64,000 nt of DNA from CAZGAQ01 sp964523405 (GTDB lineage Bacteria; Planctomycetota; Phycisphaerae; UBA1845; Fen-1342): the NCBI GenBank assembly GCA_964523405.1, contig CAZGAQ010000030.1:1-64000 (forward strand), written 5' to 3'. Every line of letters begins with the position of its first letter. Within the stretch, counting starts at the first letter, position 1. This document shows positions 1 through 8,865 of the stretch, piece by piece. A program made the translations under genes and the position numbers. Under the pieces are notes generated by a model. It was not told where the DNA came from and made no database searches. It saw only the letters and a list, made by a program, of their open reading frames with translations.

Positions 1-982
1 CGTCCATCTCGACCAGGATCGCGTTCAGCGTCTGCTCGCGCTCGTCGTGCCCGCCGCCGTTGTAGCCCATGCCGCGCTTTCGTCCGACGGCGTCGATTTC
101 GTCGAGGAAGACGATGCAGGGGGAGTTCTCTTTGGCCTGGCGGAACAGGTCGCGGACGCGCGAGGCGCCCACGCCGACGAACATTTCGACGAAGTCGGAA
201 CCGGAGATGCTGAAGAACGGGACGTCCGCTTCGCCGGCGATGGCCTTGGCGAGCAGCGTCTTGCCGCAGCCCGGCTCGCCGACCAGCAGCACACCGCGCG
301 GAATGCGTCCGCCGAGGCGCTGGAAGCGTTTGGGATTCTTCAGAAACTCGATGATCTCGAAGACCTCGTCCTTCGCCTCTTCGACGCCCGCCACGTCCGC
401 AAACGTAATGTGCGTGTGTTCCTTCGTGGTGATGCGGTGGCGGCTGCGGCCGAAATTGCCGAGCATGCCCGCCCCGCCGCCGGTCTGGCGGAGCTGGCGG
501 AAGAGCAGGAACCAGATGATCCCGAAGATGAGCAGCCAGGGCAGCGTCGTGATGAGCACGTTCATCAGCAGGTTGCCGCTGGGCTCGCTCGAGATGATCA
601 CGCGGCCGCCGCTTTTGGCCTCGATGTCACGGCGAATGTCCTCGATCTTGTCGGCCGCGCCCAGGTAGCTGACCTCGAAGGAGCGCATTTCGGGCTTGGC
701 GGTCGCCGGATGTTTGTCTTCGTAGAACTCACCGGTGATCACGTTTTCCTTGATCGTGACCGTCTTGATGTTGCCGCGCTCGATGTACGTCCAGAACTCG
801 GAGATGTTGATCTTCTGCGGCTTCGCCATGCTCTGGTTCAGCATGACCAGGAACATCAGGCCGAGGCCGACAATGATGATCCAACTGAACAGCCCGCGCG
901 ACATGCGCATGGGGGGTCGCGGCGGTCCGCCATCGTCACCGGAGTTACCGGGGCGTCTGGGATTGGGTTGGTCTTCGGGCAT
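1..982 (-). CDS. ftsH: ATP-dependent zinc metalloprotease FtsH, N-terminal part (cut by the window edge)
   Basis: Membrane-anchored AAA+ protease that unfolds and degrades membrane and regulatory proteins. The visible 327 residues begin MPEDQPNPRR with a Pro/Gly-rich cytoplasmic start. A first membrane segment lies at about residues 31-47 (GLFSWIIIVGLGLMFLVML), followed by an FtsH extracellular domain and a second membrane segment near 150-165. The AAA domain then starts: Walker A at 235-242 reads GEPGCGKT (GPPGTGKT is usual) and Walker B FLDEID lies near 290. The zinc-binding HExxH motif would lie beyond base 1 and cannot be checked. The ATG at 982-980 is the first in frame. The gene follows lptE by 46 bases on the same strand, so it may be co-transcribed with the envelope genes upstream. 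Confidence 0.96.
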   Translation of the reverse strand, partial: MPEDQPNPRRPGNSGDDGGPPRPPMRMSRGLFSWIIIVGLGLMFLVMLNQSMAKPQKINISEFWTYIERGNIKTVTIKENVITGEFYEDKHPATAKPEMRSFEVSYLGAADKIEDIRRDIEAKSGGRVIISSEPSGNLLMNVLITTLPWLLIFGIIWFLLFRQLRQTGGGAGMLGNFGRSRHRITTKEHTHITFADVAGVEEAKDEVFEIIEFLKNPKRFQRLGGRIPRGVLLVGEPGCGKTLLAKAIAGEADVPFFSISGSDFVEMFVGVGASRVRDLFRQAKENSPCIVFLDEIDAVGRKRGMGYNGGGHDEREQTLNAILVEMD

Positions 983-1028
983 GTCTCACTTTGCTCGGGC
1001 GACAGCGGGTCGCCGGCACGGCATTCGC

Positions 1029-1526
1029 CTACCAGTCCTCGTACATCTTGGCCACGATCTGCCGGGCCAGTCCGTCAATCGCGCGCTCCTGCGCGAGGGC
1101 CTCGGTCTCGCCCGTGGGAGTCAGATAGTCCACGGTCTGCAACTGCACGGGCGTATCGACGAGCATCCGGCCGGAGCGCAGGTCCTTCCATTGTAGCCGG
1201 ACGGCGAGGGTCAGTTGCTTCTCGCGGGGCTGGCGCGAGCGGAAGTCCGGGGCCATGGCCACCTGGCGCTCCTCGAGCAACTGCCCTGTCAGTATGGTAT
1301 CGGCCTTTTCCTTGGCGGCCAGCCGATAGGGTGTATCGGCCCCAATCCGTTTCTTAACTGCTTCCGTGAGCTTGAATTCCATGTCGCGGCGGAATTCTTT
1401 CGAGCCGAACATGTCGACGTAGACCGTCCTCACGTCGTCCCGGAAAGGTCCGCCGGCCTTGTAGCCGCAGCCGGTTGCGGCGGTGAGCCCCGCCAGCAGA
1501 GCGATGAGGGTCGCGCGACGCGTCAC
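1029..1526 (-). CDS. lptE: LptE-like LPS-assembly lipoprotein
   Basis: A 165-residue predicted lipoprotein. The N-terminus is a short signal peptide ending in TAATGC, so Cys20 would be lipidated. The next residues (GYKAGGPFRDDVRTVYVDMFGS) match the opening strand of the LptE/DUF799-like fold seen in planctomycete LptE annotations. In diderm bacteria LptE plugs the LptD barrel and helps export lipopolysaccharide to the outer leaflet. No lptD is in the window, so the role rests on family resemblance. The ATG overlaps the stop of the upstream TPR gene (ATGA), which indicates translational coupling with an outer-membrane assembly factor. Length is normal for the family. Confidence 0.75.
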   Translation of the reverse strand: MTRRATLIALLAGLTAATGCGYKAGGPFRDDVRTVYVDMFGSKEFRRDMEFKLTEAVKKRIGADTPYRLAAKEKADTILTGQLLEERQVAMAPDFRSRQPREKQLTLAVRLQWKDLRSGRMLVDTPVQLQTVDYLTPTGETEALAQERAIDGLARQIVAKMYEDW

Positions 1527-2542
1527 TTCCGTTCCTCCGTCAGCGTCTCATCCGGGGTCTCAAGCGACACGCCCAGCGCCCGTAAGCGGCTGCGCGCCTC
1601 GGCGTCGGCCAGGGTTCCCGGCCAGAGTTTCAGCACCTGCCGGTAATAGAACTCGGCCGCGTCCGTGCGTTTGGTGCGCTCATACCATTTGGCGATATCG
1701 AGGTCCTTCTCGGCCCGCTGCTGGCGGATGCCTTCAAGGCGCTGGTCGACGTTCTCCCGCTCCGCGTACCCGGGATAGGCCTTCTCAAACTGCCGGTAGC
1801 GCTCGTCGGCCTCGATCAAGGGGCGGTCGTCAAAACGAGTACCGGGAAACGAAGCTTCCGCCGCCTCGGCCGTCCGCAACATCGCCATCTGGGCCCAACG
1901 ACCACTGGGATATTGCTTGACGAGGCCCGCGTACTCGTCCTGGGCCAGCTCCATGTCACCGTTGCCGAAGTAGTAGTCGCCCTTGAGGCGGAGGGCAATC
2001 TCGCCGAGCTGCGAGCCCGGCTCGCGCTGCCAGACGCGATCCAGAATCTCGACACCGTCCGCCTGCGCCGGCAGTCGGAAGATCCCCCACAGAATGCGCT
2101 TTTGGCCGGAGAGGAAGGCCCTGGCCACATCCACGCAGCGGCCGTTGGCCAGATGAAACAGCTCGCCGCTCGAATTCTCGGCAACGGTCTGGTAGCGCTC
2201 GACGGCTTTCCAGTAGTCCTTGGCGAGGTAGTACGTCTCGCCCATGAGGTAGTCGGCTTCCTGGTAGCGCTCATGATCCGGGTTGGCCTTCATCCACTTC
2301 TTGAGGATGTTACGGGCGGGGCCGGGCTGGTTGGCCGCCACGAGGGCCCGGACCTCGCCGAGCTCGTCGAGCGGCGCGGCCTCCGGGGCGCGGTCCTCGT
2401 CGACCCACGTACCCGAATTCGGATCCAAGACCTGCCGCTCGCGGAAACGCTGCTCCTGGGCCAAGGTGGTCAGAGCCACCAGCCCGAGCAGGCAAACCGC
2501 GATCGGTCCCCAGCGACAATGTAGGCCATATGAGCCGCTCAT
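1523..2542 (-). CDS. BamD-like secreted TPR protein (outer membrane assembly)
   Basis: A 339-residue exported protein with an N-terminal hydrophobic signal (PIAVCLLGLVALTTLAQ) followed by helical tetratricopeptide-type repeats, for example YLMGETYYLAKDYWKAVERY and LKGDYYFGNGDMELAQDEYAGL. These resemble the BamD/YfiO and tol-pal YbgF repeat class. BamD is part of the machine that inserts beta-barrel proteins. There is no lipobox cysteine at the signal end, unlike classical BamD, so periplasmic rather than lipid-anchored. ATG at 2542 was chosen because the signal peptide begins there; the frame stays open further upstream without signal-like sequence. It overlaps lptE by 4 bases. Confidence 0.72.
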   Translation of the reverse strand: MSGSYGLHCRWGPIAVCLLGLVALTTLAQEQRFRERQVLDPNSGTWVDEDRAPEAAPLDELGEVRALVAANQPGPARNILKKWMKANPDHERYQEADYLMGETYYLAKDYWKAVERYQTVAENSSGELFHLANGRCVDVARAFLSGQKRILWGIFRLPAQADGVEILDRVWQREPGSQLGEIALRLKGDYYFGNGDMELAQDEYAGLVKQYPSGRWAQMAMLRTAEAAEASFPGTRFDDRPLIEADERYRQFEKAYPGYAERENVDQRLEGIRQQRAEKDLDIAKWYERTKRTDAAEFYYRQVLKLWPGTLADAEARSRLRALGVSLETPDETLTEERK

Positions 2543-2636
2543 GGCGGCGATTATAGGGCAAGCCGCGCACGGTGCCAGTGCGCCCAGGACGAAGCCGCGG
2601 CCGCCCGGAGACATGCCGGTGCACGGGGGCGTGCGG

Positions 2637-3500
2637 CTACTCCGCGACCAGCTCGAACCAGTCGTCCTGACGGCGCACAGACACCACGGGCGTTTCCAGC
2701 TCGTGGTCGATGGCCAGGAGGGCCCGATGGTCCGCCAGCCAGGCAAGCGTCTGCCGCTTCGACGCGCGGTTGTCGAGCGGGTACAGGTCGTAGCCCATGT
2801 TGTACGGGGCGCCCACGTGGTGCCGCGTCGGCATCAGGTCCCCGCCGAAGACCAGGCTCCGGTCGCGTCCCGTGATGAGCAGCGAGTGGTGGCCGCGCGT
2901 GTGTCCCGGCGTCGGCAGCGACTGGATCCCGGGGACGATCTCCGCCGCCCCCGCCACCAGCCGCCACGCCCCGGCCGCATCCAGCGCGGCGTAGTTCTCC
3001 TCCCGATACGTCGCGGTCATGATGCCGAAGCCCGCCCGCGCATCGGCGAACTCCCGTTGTTGCACGTGCACGCGGGCGCGCGGAAACGTGGGTACCACCT
3101 GGCCGTCGCGTGCCTGCGTCAGCCCACCCGCGTGATCGAAGTGCAGATGCGAAAGCACGACGTCGGTGATCGTGGCCGGATCGATGCCGGCCGCGGTGAG
3201 ACTGGGCACGAGCCAGTTGGCGGGATCGATGGCGAAGATGCGCTGTTCCTTCTCGCCGTACTTGGCCCCGTGACCGGTCTCGATGAGCACGCGCCGATCG
3301 GTCGCACCCGACCACTCAACCAGCAGGCAATTGCAGGCGAGTTCAATGCGATTCTGCTCGTCGGCCGGATACGAGCGCGACCACAGGGGTTTGGGGATCA
3401 GGCCGAACATGGCCCCCCCGTCCAGCTTCAGCCGGCCGCCAGACAGCAGGGTAACGGTGCAGCCGCCCAGGTCGTAGTGCGGGGGTGCCGCAGCGGGCAT
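2637..3500 (-). CDS. Metallo-beta-lactamase-fold hydrolase
   Basis: A 287-residue enzyme of the MBL superfamily. The zinc motif SHLHFDHAGG lies at about 117-126 (His118, His120, Asp122, His123). Further ligands fit the PTPGHTRGH segment, the Asp in VFGGDLMP and the His in AIDHELE. Sequence style is close to the AHL lactonase/quinoprotein-hydrolase-like MBL group, but the substrate cannot be read from sequence. No signal peptide, so probably cytoplasmic. Start set at ATG 3500 (MPAAAPPHYDLGG); an in-frame start at 3563 would add 21 residues of low-conservation look. It sits in the same orientation as its neighbours with gaps of about 90 bases. Confidence 0.88.
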   Translation of the reverse strand: MPAAAPPHYDLGGCTVTLLSGGRLKLDGGAMFGLIPKPLWSRSYPADEQNRIELACNCLLVEWSGATDRRVLIETGHGAKYGEKEQRIFAIDPANWLVPSLTAAGIDPATITDVVLSHLHFDHAGGLTQARDGQVVPTFPRARVHVQQREFADARAGFGIMTATYREENYAALDAAGAWRLVAGAAEIVPGIQSLPTPGHTRGHHSLLITGRDRSLVFGGDLMPTRHHVGAPYNMGYDLYPLDNRASKRQTLAWLADHRALLAIDHELETPVVSVRRQDDWFELVAE

Positions 3501-3591
3501 CGCGCGCTCCAGAAGGCTTCTCTCTCGCGCGCTGATCGTAGGACTGCGACGCTGCCCCAGCAAGGCGCCGCGCCCGGCGGGCGAATCCGCG

Positions 3592-5502
3592 TCACGGTGC
3601 CGGGATCCACATCTGCAGCCAGGCGTAGTCCATCAGGTCCACATACGCGTCGCCGTTCACGTCGGCCATGCTCCGCCCGAGCAGCACCGCCCGCTCCGGC
3701 CCCAGCATGCACAATCCGAACACCGCGAGGTCGTCGCCGTCCAGCGTCGCGCTGCAATCCAGGTCCCCCGGCGGGTACGGCCACGGCCGCGCCCCCATTC
3801 GTTCTTCCACCGCGGCGAGGTACTCGTCCCACACGCTGTCGTCGATCGGGAACCCGTACCACCCGGCAAAACGCCAGCGCAGATCGTCCATCGCCGCCGC
3901 ACTGGCGAGCGCGACAAAGAACGTGGCCTGCTTCTCCACCGTGTCGATCGTCACGGGCAAGGGCTCGTTGGCCGGCAGGAACGCGCTGAGGATGTTGTAC
4001 CACGTAGCCTCGCCGTACTCATCGCGCAGCGTCAGGAAGATGCCATCAATTACGTCGGCATCGATGCTGGCGTAATCCGCGCCGTTGTTCTCATATTGTG
4101 CCAGGGCGTAGTAGAAGCGATTCTCCACCCAGCCGAACTCCTGGGCCAGGTTCATTAGTCCCGCCTCGTTGAGCCCTGACCAGCAGCGCATTGTGCTATG
4201 CCACGACCACAGCGCGCAGAGCGACGCAAACCCCTCGCTGTACGTGCCGTCGTGCGGCGTGCCGATTCCGGCGAAGTTCCAGAAGCCCCACGACGGCCCG
4301 TTGAAGTTGTGCCCCAGTTCATGCCAGATCACGAACCACTGTGGCACCCGATTGGCCGGATCGTTGACGATGTAGCAACTGTTGTGCACCGGCTTGCCGT
4401 ACTGCCACCCCAGCCGCATCGGGTTGCCGCTGATCCCGCACGGCACTGTGGCCGGGTTATCCGTGACGTCCAGGACGAAGTACTGCCGACCACCGGAGAA
4501 CGGCACCGTTCCCGCACCGGCGAGCTGGGCCTCGTACGCGAAATCCGTCGCCGCGACCACGTCGTAGCCGGTCGTGAGCGCGTCCAGGTCCACGCCCTCG
4601 ATCATCATCGGCAGGTAGAAGGAAATGTGGTTGGCGCTGTACATGTGGTGAACTACGCCGAGATTCGTGGTCGTGCTGCGAATCAGGGCCGAGTTGTTGG
4701 CCGGCACACCGTCCGCGCTGACGTCGACGTAGGCGACATCCTCGTTGGGATTGCTGACGCTGTGCAGTGTGGCGAGCCCCGTGCTGTCCACTGTGACCAG
4801 CGCCGGATCCGAGCTCCGAAACACCAGGTGATACGCGCTCGTCGGCTGTAGATTCCCGGCCGCATCGCGGACTTCCACGTTGAGTTGCCCGGTCGTCGGC
4901 CCCGCCGGGCTGAGCATCAGGTACGGCGTCGCCAGCGTCACACGCGCTGGCACCGTGTACGGTGCCGGATCCGCCATCGCAATCGTCGTAAACCCATTGC
5001 CCGGCACGTAGCCGTCGTTGTGCCAGAAGAACGTATCGCAACGCCAGTGGAACGGCCGCGGATTGGCGATCTGCCCCAGGCCGATCGTGATGGTGATCAC
5101 GGCCCCGTTGACGCTGACCGTGCCCTCCCCGCCGCCCGGCAGATTACCGCACACGTCTACCCACCCGCCCGCGTAGTGCCCGACCACCGCGCGCACGTTG
5201 AAGTCGCTCCCCAGACCCGGCTGGGGCTGCCCCGTCGCCGGGTTGTTGTCCGCATCCACAAACCACAGGAATGTGATCCCGTCGTTCGGGTTCGCGAACG
5301 ACGTCGGAATGTCGCCCCGCATCTGCATGCGGAACGTCAGCAGTCCGCCGTCCTGGTCGATCTGGGCCGACAGCATGTCCAGCTCGGCGGCCAGTGCGGG
5401 CTGGGCGGGGTCTGTGAGCTCACTCAGCGGGGTGGCATATGCGACGGCGCCAGCCAAGAGGCTGACCAGCAAAGGCGCGACACGGCAGCATGAGCGATAC
5501 AT
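3592..5502 (-). CDS. Secreted M60-like metallopeptidase with dockerin-like C-terminus
   Basis: A 636-residue exported protein. The signal peptide is MYRSCCRVAPLLVSLLAGAVAYA. Beta-rich N-terminal domains follow, and then a gluzincin-like catalytic part with HELGHNF at 394-400 and a downstream Glu423 in GTYSEGF. The 24-residue spacing fits the HExxH-x(8-28)-E pattern of M60-like (enhancin-type) peptidases, which often cut mucin-like glycoproteins. The tail has two calcium-loop segments, DLDCSATLDGDDL and DVNGDAYVDLMDYAWL, typical of planctomycete dockerin-type repeats, so the enzyme may dock on a surface scaffold. ATG 5502 was chosen because the signal peptide starts there; the open frame further upstream runs back into the tRNA. 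Confidence 0.8.
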   Translation of the reverse strand: MYRSCCRVAPLLVSLLAGAVAYATPLSELTDPAQPALAAELDMLSAQIDQDGGLLTFRMQMRGDIPTSFANPNDGITFLWFVDADNNPATGQPQPGLGSDFNVRAVVGHYAGGWVDVCGNLPGGGEGTVSVNGAVITITIGLGQIANPRPFHWRCDTFFWHNDGYVPGNGFTTIAMADPAPYTVPARVTLATPYLMLSPAGPTTGQLNVEVRDAAGNLQPTSAYHLVFRSSDPALVTVDSTGLATLHSVSNPNEDVAYVDVSADGVPANNSALIRSTTTNLGVVHHMYSANHISFYLPMMIEGVDLDALTTGYDVVAATDFAYEAQLAGAGTVPFSGGRQYFVLDVTDNPATVPCGISGNPMRLGWQYGKPVHNSCYIVNDPANRVPQWFVIWHELGHNFNGPSWGFWNFAGIGTPHDGTYSEGFASLCALWSWHSTMRCWSGLNEAGLMNLAQEFGWVENRFYYALAQYENNGADYASIDADVIDGIFLTLRDEYGEATWYNILSAFLPANEPLPVTIDTVEKQATFFVALASAAAMDDLRWRFAGWYGFPIDDSVWDEYLAAVEERMGARPWPYPPGDLDCSATLDGDDLAVFGLCMLGPERAVLLGRSMADVNGDAYVDLMDYAWLQMWIPAP

Positions 5503-5685
5503 GGTTGAGCTCCTTGTCCCTCCGATTCCTAGGATACGCGGGGGCGAGGTCTGAAACAAAATCCGCACATCTCTATGCGGGGCGGAGAGGGCGAAGCGCC
5601 GGGACTGGATCGCGGCGCAGCGGGGCCGACCACGCGCGCCGTCCGCTCCGGGTGCTCCGCGCCGCCTTTCGCTGACGGGCTGGCC

Positions 5686-5713
5686 TTGCGTGCGTCGCCG
5701 CGGGCGGTACAAT
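5686..5713 (+). promoter_or_regulatory. Candidate sigma-70 promoter of the tRNA gene
   Basis: TTGCGT at 5686-5691, a 16-base spacer and TACAAT at 5708-5713, placed 14 bases before the tRNA 5' end. Good match to the housekeeping consensus by eye. Confidence 0.55.
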
Positions 5714-5727
5714 CGCGATGCGCAAGC

Positions 5728-5802
5728 GGTGGCGTAGCTCAGCTGGTTTAGAGCGGCGGATTCATAACCCGCAGGTCGACGGTTCAAGTCCGTCCGCCAC
5801 CA
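5728..5802 (+). tRNA. tRNA-Met (CAT anticodon), elongator type
   Basis: A 75-base cloverleaf. The acceptor stem GGTGGCG pairs with CGCCACC, discriminator A5802. D arm AGCTCAGCTGGTTTAGAGC, anticodon loop TTCATAA with CAT, T arm GACGG-TTCAAGT-CCGTC. A full G1-C72 pair rules out the initiator tRNA, which has a mismatch there. The top anticodon-stem pair nearest the loop is A-C. CCA is not encoded. A tRNA-Ile2 with modified C34 also has a CAT anticodon and cannot be fully excluded. Confidence 0.93.
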
Positions 5803-6210
5803 TCGCATTAAGTCGTGTGGCCAGAAGCAGATATGGCTGCACGCAGGCCGAGTTCATGGCGGCTCGGGGGCTCGTCAGCAACTTTGTCAGCGCACGTCGC
5901 GGTATCCTCGCGGCGTGGTAGAGACCGCCGCGAATGAACAGCCGCAGCCCCCGCGGCGGCGGGCGTGATGCATCCGGACGGACGTGCCGAACGCGCTGGC
6001 AGGACTTCGTTTCCCCAGGCACCCCTCGTGGCTCGCGCAGGCCGTCACCCGAACAGGGTACCAGCGCGCGCCATGCCCTACGAGGCGAGATGCCTAGTGC
6101 GAGCAGACAAACAAGACCCCGCGCCCGGCGGGCGCGCCGCTTGTCCGGCGCGACTGCCTAGCGTGTTGCGTACGTTGGTGACCTTCGACCTGCTCGCCTG
6201 GCGGTCGACG
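5803..6210. other. Intergenic region, no gene seen
   Basis: About 400 bases between the tRNA and the convergent LTxxQ gene. Short open frames on both strands have no start signal, domain or compositional support. GC-rich inverted stretches near 6118-6140 may act as terminators. Confidence 0.5.
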
Positions 6211-7311
6211 TTACGGCCGCGGTGGGGTACCACCGCGATCCGGGCGTGGCGGCTGACCCTCGCCGGGGGGATTGCCCGCACCACCGCGGTCACCGCGTGC
6301 CGGGCGTTGACTGCGCTGCAGGGATTTCTCGAGCTCTTCCACCTGCGGCGCCGTGAGCAGCGCAATTACTTGCGCCTTGACCGACTTCGCCAGTTCGGCC
6401 CGCTTCTCGGCGGTCAGTTCTCCGCGGCTGGTGTGCAGCGCCGCCCGGGTGATCTCACGCAGCTTCTTCTGCTGCTCCGGGTCGAGGTTCAGGCGGTTGG
6501 CCGCCTGCAGCACGGCGCGCACGTCCTCCGGGCCCCCGCTCGTCAGGCGGGCCCAGAGCTCGGGCAGCTTGGCCTTCTGCTCGTCGGTCAGCAGCGTCTC
6601 CACCTGGTCGAGGAACTTCGCCACGCCGTCATCCGCACCGCGCTTGGCCTGCAGCTGCTGCTCGAGCTCCTTGACCCGGTCTGCGTTGTTCTCGCGTCGG
6701 GCGGTTTGCAGCTCGCGCTCGAGGGGCGCCAAAGCCTGCTGCTGGGCGCGGTAGTCGGCCACGATCTTGTCGTACTTGGTGCGCTGTTCGGGGGTGAGCT
6801 TCAGCTCGTCCGGCAGCCGGCGCATGAGGCCGTCCGGGCCACCGCGCCCGCGGTCCAGGCGATCCCGATAGTCGCGCAGCTGGGCCTGCTGGGCCGGCGT
6901 GAGCAGGGGTTCGACCTCGGCGTAGAATTCGTTCATCAGCGGGCGTGTGGCCTCGCGCACTTCGTCGAGCTTCTGGCGCAGTTCCGCCAGCTTGGCGTCA
7001 TCGCCGGCCTGCCGCGCATCGCGCATCTGGGTCAACAGCTCCTGCGTTTTGGCGGCCGTCCCGAGCTGCTCGAATTTCGGCTTGAACTTCTCGACCACGG
7101 CGTCGAACTTGGGCTTCTGCTCATCGGTGAGTTGCAGGATCTCCACCAGCCGCTGCGCGACTTCGAGCGGCGCGCCCATGCCCCCGCCGGGTCCGCGTGC
7201 CTGCCCGGCGCCCGGACGTCCCGGGCGACCACCGGCCGGTTCATCCTGTTGCGCCAGCGCGGCCGCGGTGAGGCTTAGCGTGACCAGAGCTACGATCCAT
7301 CCTGTCCTCAT
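6211..7311 (-). CDS. Secreted LTxxQ-repeat (Spy/CpxP-like) helical protein A
   Basis: A 366-residue exported protein with signal peptide MRTGWIVALVTLSLTAAALA, a Gly/Arg/Pro-rich linker and then alpha-helical repeats each marked by an LTxxQ-type motif: LTDEQKPKF, LTPAQQAQL, LTPEQRTKY, LTDEQKAKL, LDPEQQKKL, LTAPQVEEL. The LTxxQ motif is the hallmark of the Spy/CpxP periplasmic chaperone family, which responds to envelope stress and metals. Six motifs in one chain is far more than the two of Spy, so this is an expanded, coiled-coil version of unknown role. ATG 7311 is preceded by AGGAG. Ends in a Gly/Arg/Pro-rich tail. A related gene lies just upstream on the same strand. Confidence 0.82.
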   Translation of the reverse strand: MRTGWIVALVTLSLTAAALAQQDEPAGGRPGRPGAGQARGPGGGMGAPLEVAQRLVEILQLTDEQKPKFDAVVEKFKPKFEQLGTAAKTQELLTQMRDARQAGDDAKLAELRQKLDEVREATRPLMNEFYAEVEPLLTPAQQAQLRDYRDRLDRGRGGPDGLMRRLPDELKLTPEQRTKYDKIVADYRAQQQALAPLERELQTARRENNADRVKELEQQLQAKRGADDGVAKFLDQVETLLTDEQKAKLPELWARLTSGGPEDVRAVLQAANRLNLDPEQQKKLREITRAALHTSRGELTAEKRAELAKSVKAQVIALLTAPQVEELEKSLQRSQRPARGDRGGAGNPPGEGQPPRPDRGGTPPRP

Positions 7312-7426
7312 TGGGCTCTCCTGTGAGATGTGCGAACCTACCGTAACGCTCACGACACAATGGCCCAACCGGCCCGCGCGCCCTGGCGCGAACCGGCTGG
7401 GTCTATGACTTTACTCGGCGGCGCGA

Positions 7427-8473
7427 CTATTCGTCAGTCCCTTGAGAAGTCTTCGTCGCGTTGGTCTTGTTCGCCGGGTTGGTCGCCGTACCCGGCTCCT
7501 TGGCGTCGCGTGCCGCCTTGATCTTCTCTTGAATCGCCGTATGCGTGTTATCCAGGATCGTCTTGACGCTCGCCTGCTGTTCCTCAGTCAGGTTCAGCGC
7601 CCGCGTCAGGTGCTGCAGCATCATGCCGGTGTCCGGCATACCCGAACGCCCACCCGCCGGGCCGCGACCGCCCCGGCCGGGGCCGCCGCCCGCGCGCACC
7701 GGGGGCAGCAGCGCCTTCTGGCTGTCCGTCAGTTGGGCCTCGATCTGCTGCCGCGTATCGGCGTGCATCTGCCGCAAGTCGCTATGCAGCTTGCTGAAGA
7801 TGCCGTCCGCCTGGGTCCGCTGCTCGGCCGTCAACTGGAGCGCCCCACCGGCGCCCGGACCTGTGCCGTGACCGCGCCCGCCAAAGCGACCAAACCCGGG
7901 GCGCGGCCCCGGCCCCGCGGCCTCCAGGTCGTCGAGCTTGGTGACCTGCTCGGGCGTCAGCAGCGCGCGGAAGTCCGCCTTCGCCTGCGTGATCTTCGCC
8001 TCGCGCGCCGTCTTGGCCGAATCCAGGATCGCCCCGACGGCGGTGCGCTGCTCCTCGGTGAGACTCAGACGCGCCGTCATTCGCTCCAGGAACATCTCGT
8101 CACCCGGCCCCGCGGGCCCGCCCAGGTGGCCGCGCCCCATGCGCGGGCCGCCGCGGCCGCCGCGCTCGCCGGACCCGGTCCGACCGCACGGCCGCAAGCC
8201 GGCCATGCGCCCCGGGCGATCCGCCGGTCTGAGCGTGTCAAACTGCGTCTGCTGCTCCGGGGTGAGGAGCGCGCGGATTTGATCGTGGGCCGCGTCCCGC
8301 AGGGCCTGAATCTCGCTGTGCAACGGGCCGACGTCCCCCGACCGATCCATGTGCCGCGCCCGCGGACCCAGCGCACCGACCTCGTCGGGTCCGATAGCGC
8401 GCATGGGATGCGCCGCCACAGCCAGCCCCACACCCAGCACGACGACTCCGAAGATTGCCATGTGCCATCGCAT
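7427..8473 (-). CDS. Secreted LTxxQ-repeat (Spy/CpxP-like) helical protein B
   Basis: A 348-residue relative of the downstream gene. Signal peptide MRWHMAIFGVVVLGVGLAVAAH, then helical LTxxQ units (LTPEQQTQF, LSLTEEQRTAV, LTPEQVTKL, LTAEQRTQA, LTDSQKALL, LNLTEEQQASV) separated by long Gly/Arg-rich linkers such as GGRGGPRMGRGHLGG. Probably periplasmic; function unknown beyond family resemblance to stress-linked Spy-type chaperones. ATG 8473 follows AAGGAG at good spacing. 115 bases separate it from the following paralogue, so the pair is likely one transcript that arose by tandem duplication. Confidence 0.8.
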   Translation of the reverse strand: MRWHMAIFGVVVLGVGLAVAAHPMRAIGPDEVGALGPRARHMDRSGDVGPLHSEIQALRDAAHDQIRALLTPEQQTQFDTLRPADRPGRMAGLRPCGRTGSGERGGRGGPRMGRGHLGGPAGPGDEMFLERMTARLSLTEEQRTAVGAILDSAKTAREAKITQAKADFRALLTPEQVTKLDDLEAAGPGPRPGFGRFGGRGHGTGPGAGGALQLTAEQRTQADGIFSKLHSDLRQMHADTRQQIEAQLTDSQKALLPPVRAGGGPGRGGRGPAGGRSGMPDTGMMLQHLTRALNLTEEQQASVKTILDNTHTAIQEKIKAARDAKEPGTATNPANKTNATKTSQGTDE

Positions 8474-8792
8474 TGTCGTTCTCCTTGCCAGCGCCGCGCC
8501 TGGGGCGCCACACCTGCCGCTGTCTCGTAATCCGAACTCACTCTCGCGCGAGTGCGCCAGACGCCGCCGGTCGGCCACGCCCAGCCACTATAGGCAGAAC
8601 AGCAGGTCGCGCGGATTATTGCGGAAACCGCGTAACCGGAGCGTCACGGCCGAGTAAAGTTGCGCAAGGCGCGCTTGACGCGGACTGACATGCGCGGGCG
8701 GCCACACCAGACATCGCCACCCCGCCCACGACCGTTGCACGCGCGCGTCGCGTCCGGCGCGGTTGGGGCGCGCGGGGCCAGCGCGGACTTTC

Positions 8793-8820
8793 TGGACCTG
8801 CCCGAACACGGCGCTATACT
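8793..8820 (+). promoter_or_regulatory. Candidate promoter of the CHRD gene
   Basis: TATACT at 8815-8820 with a weaker TGGACC-like -35 near 8793-8798 (16-base spacer). It lies 46 bases before the start codon. Confidence 0.4.
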
Positions 8821-8865
8821 CCTGCCGCGGGCCGAAGAGTCTGTTCAAGTCCAGGAGGATCAGGA

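Noticed and set aside
5728..5802. Initiator tRNA-fMet
   Set aside because: It has a normal G1-C72 pair and no run of three G-C pairs in the anticodon stem next to the loop.
5503..5808. N-terminal extension of the M60-like gene into the tRNA
   Set aside because: A true signal peptide begins at 5502, and the extension overlaps the tRNA gene.
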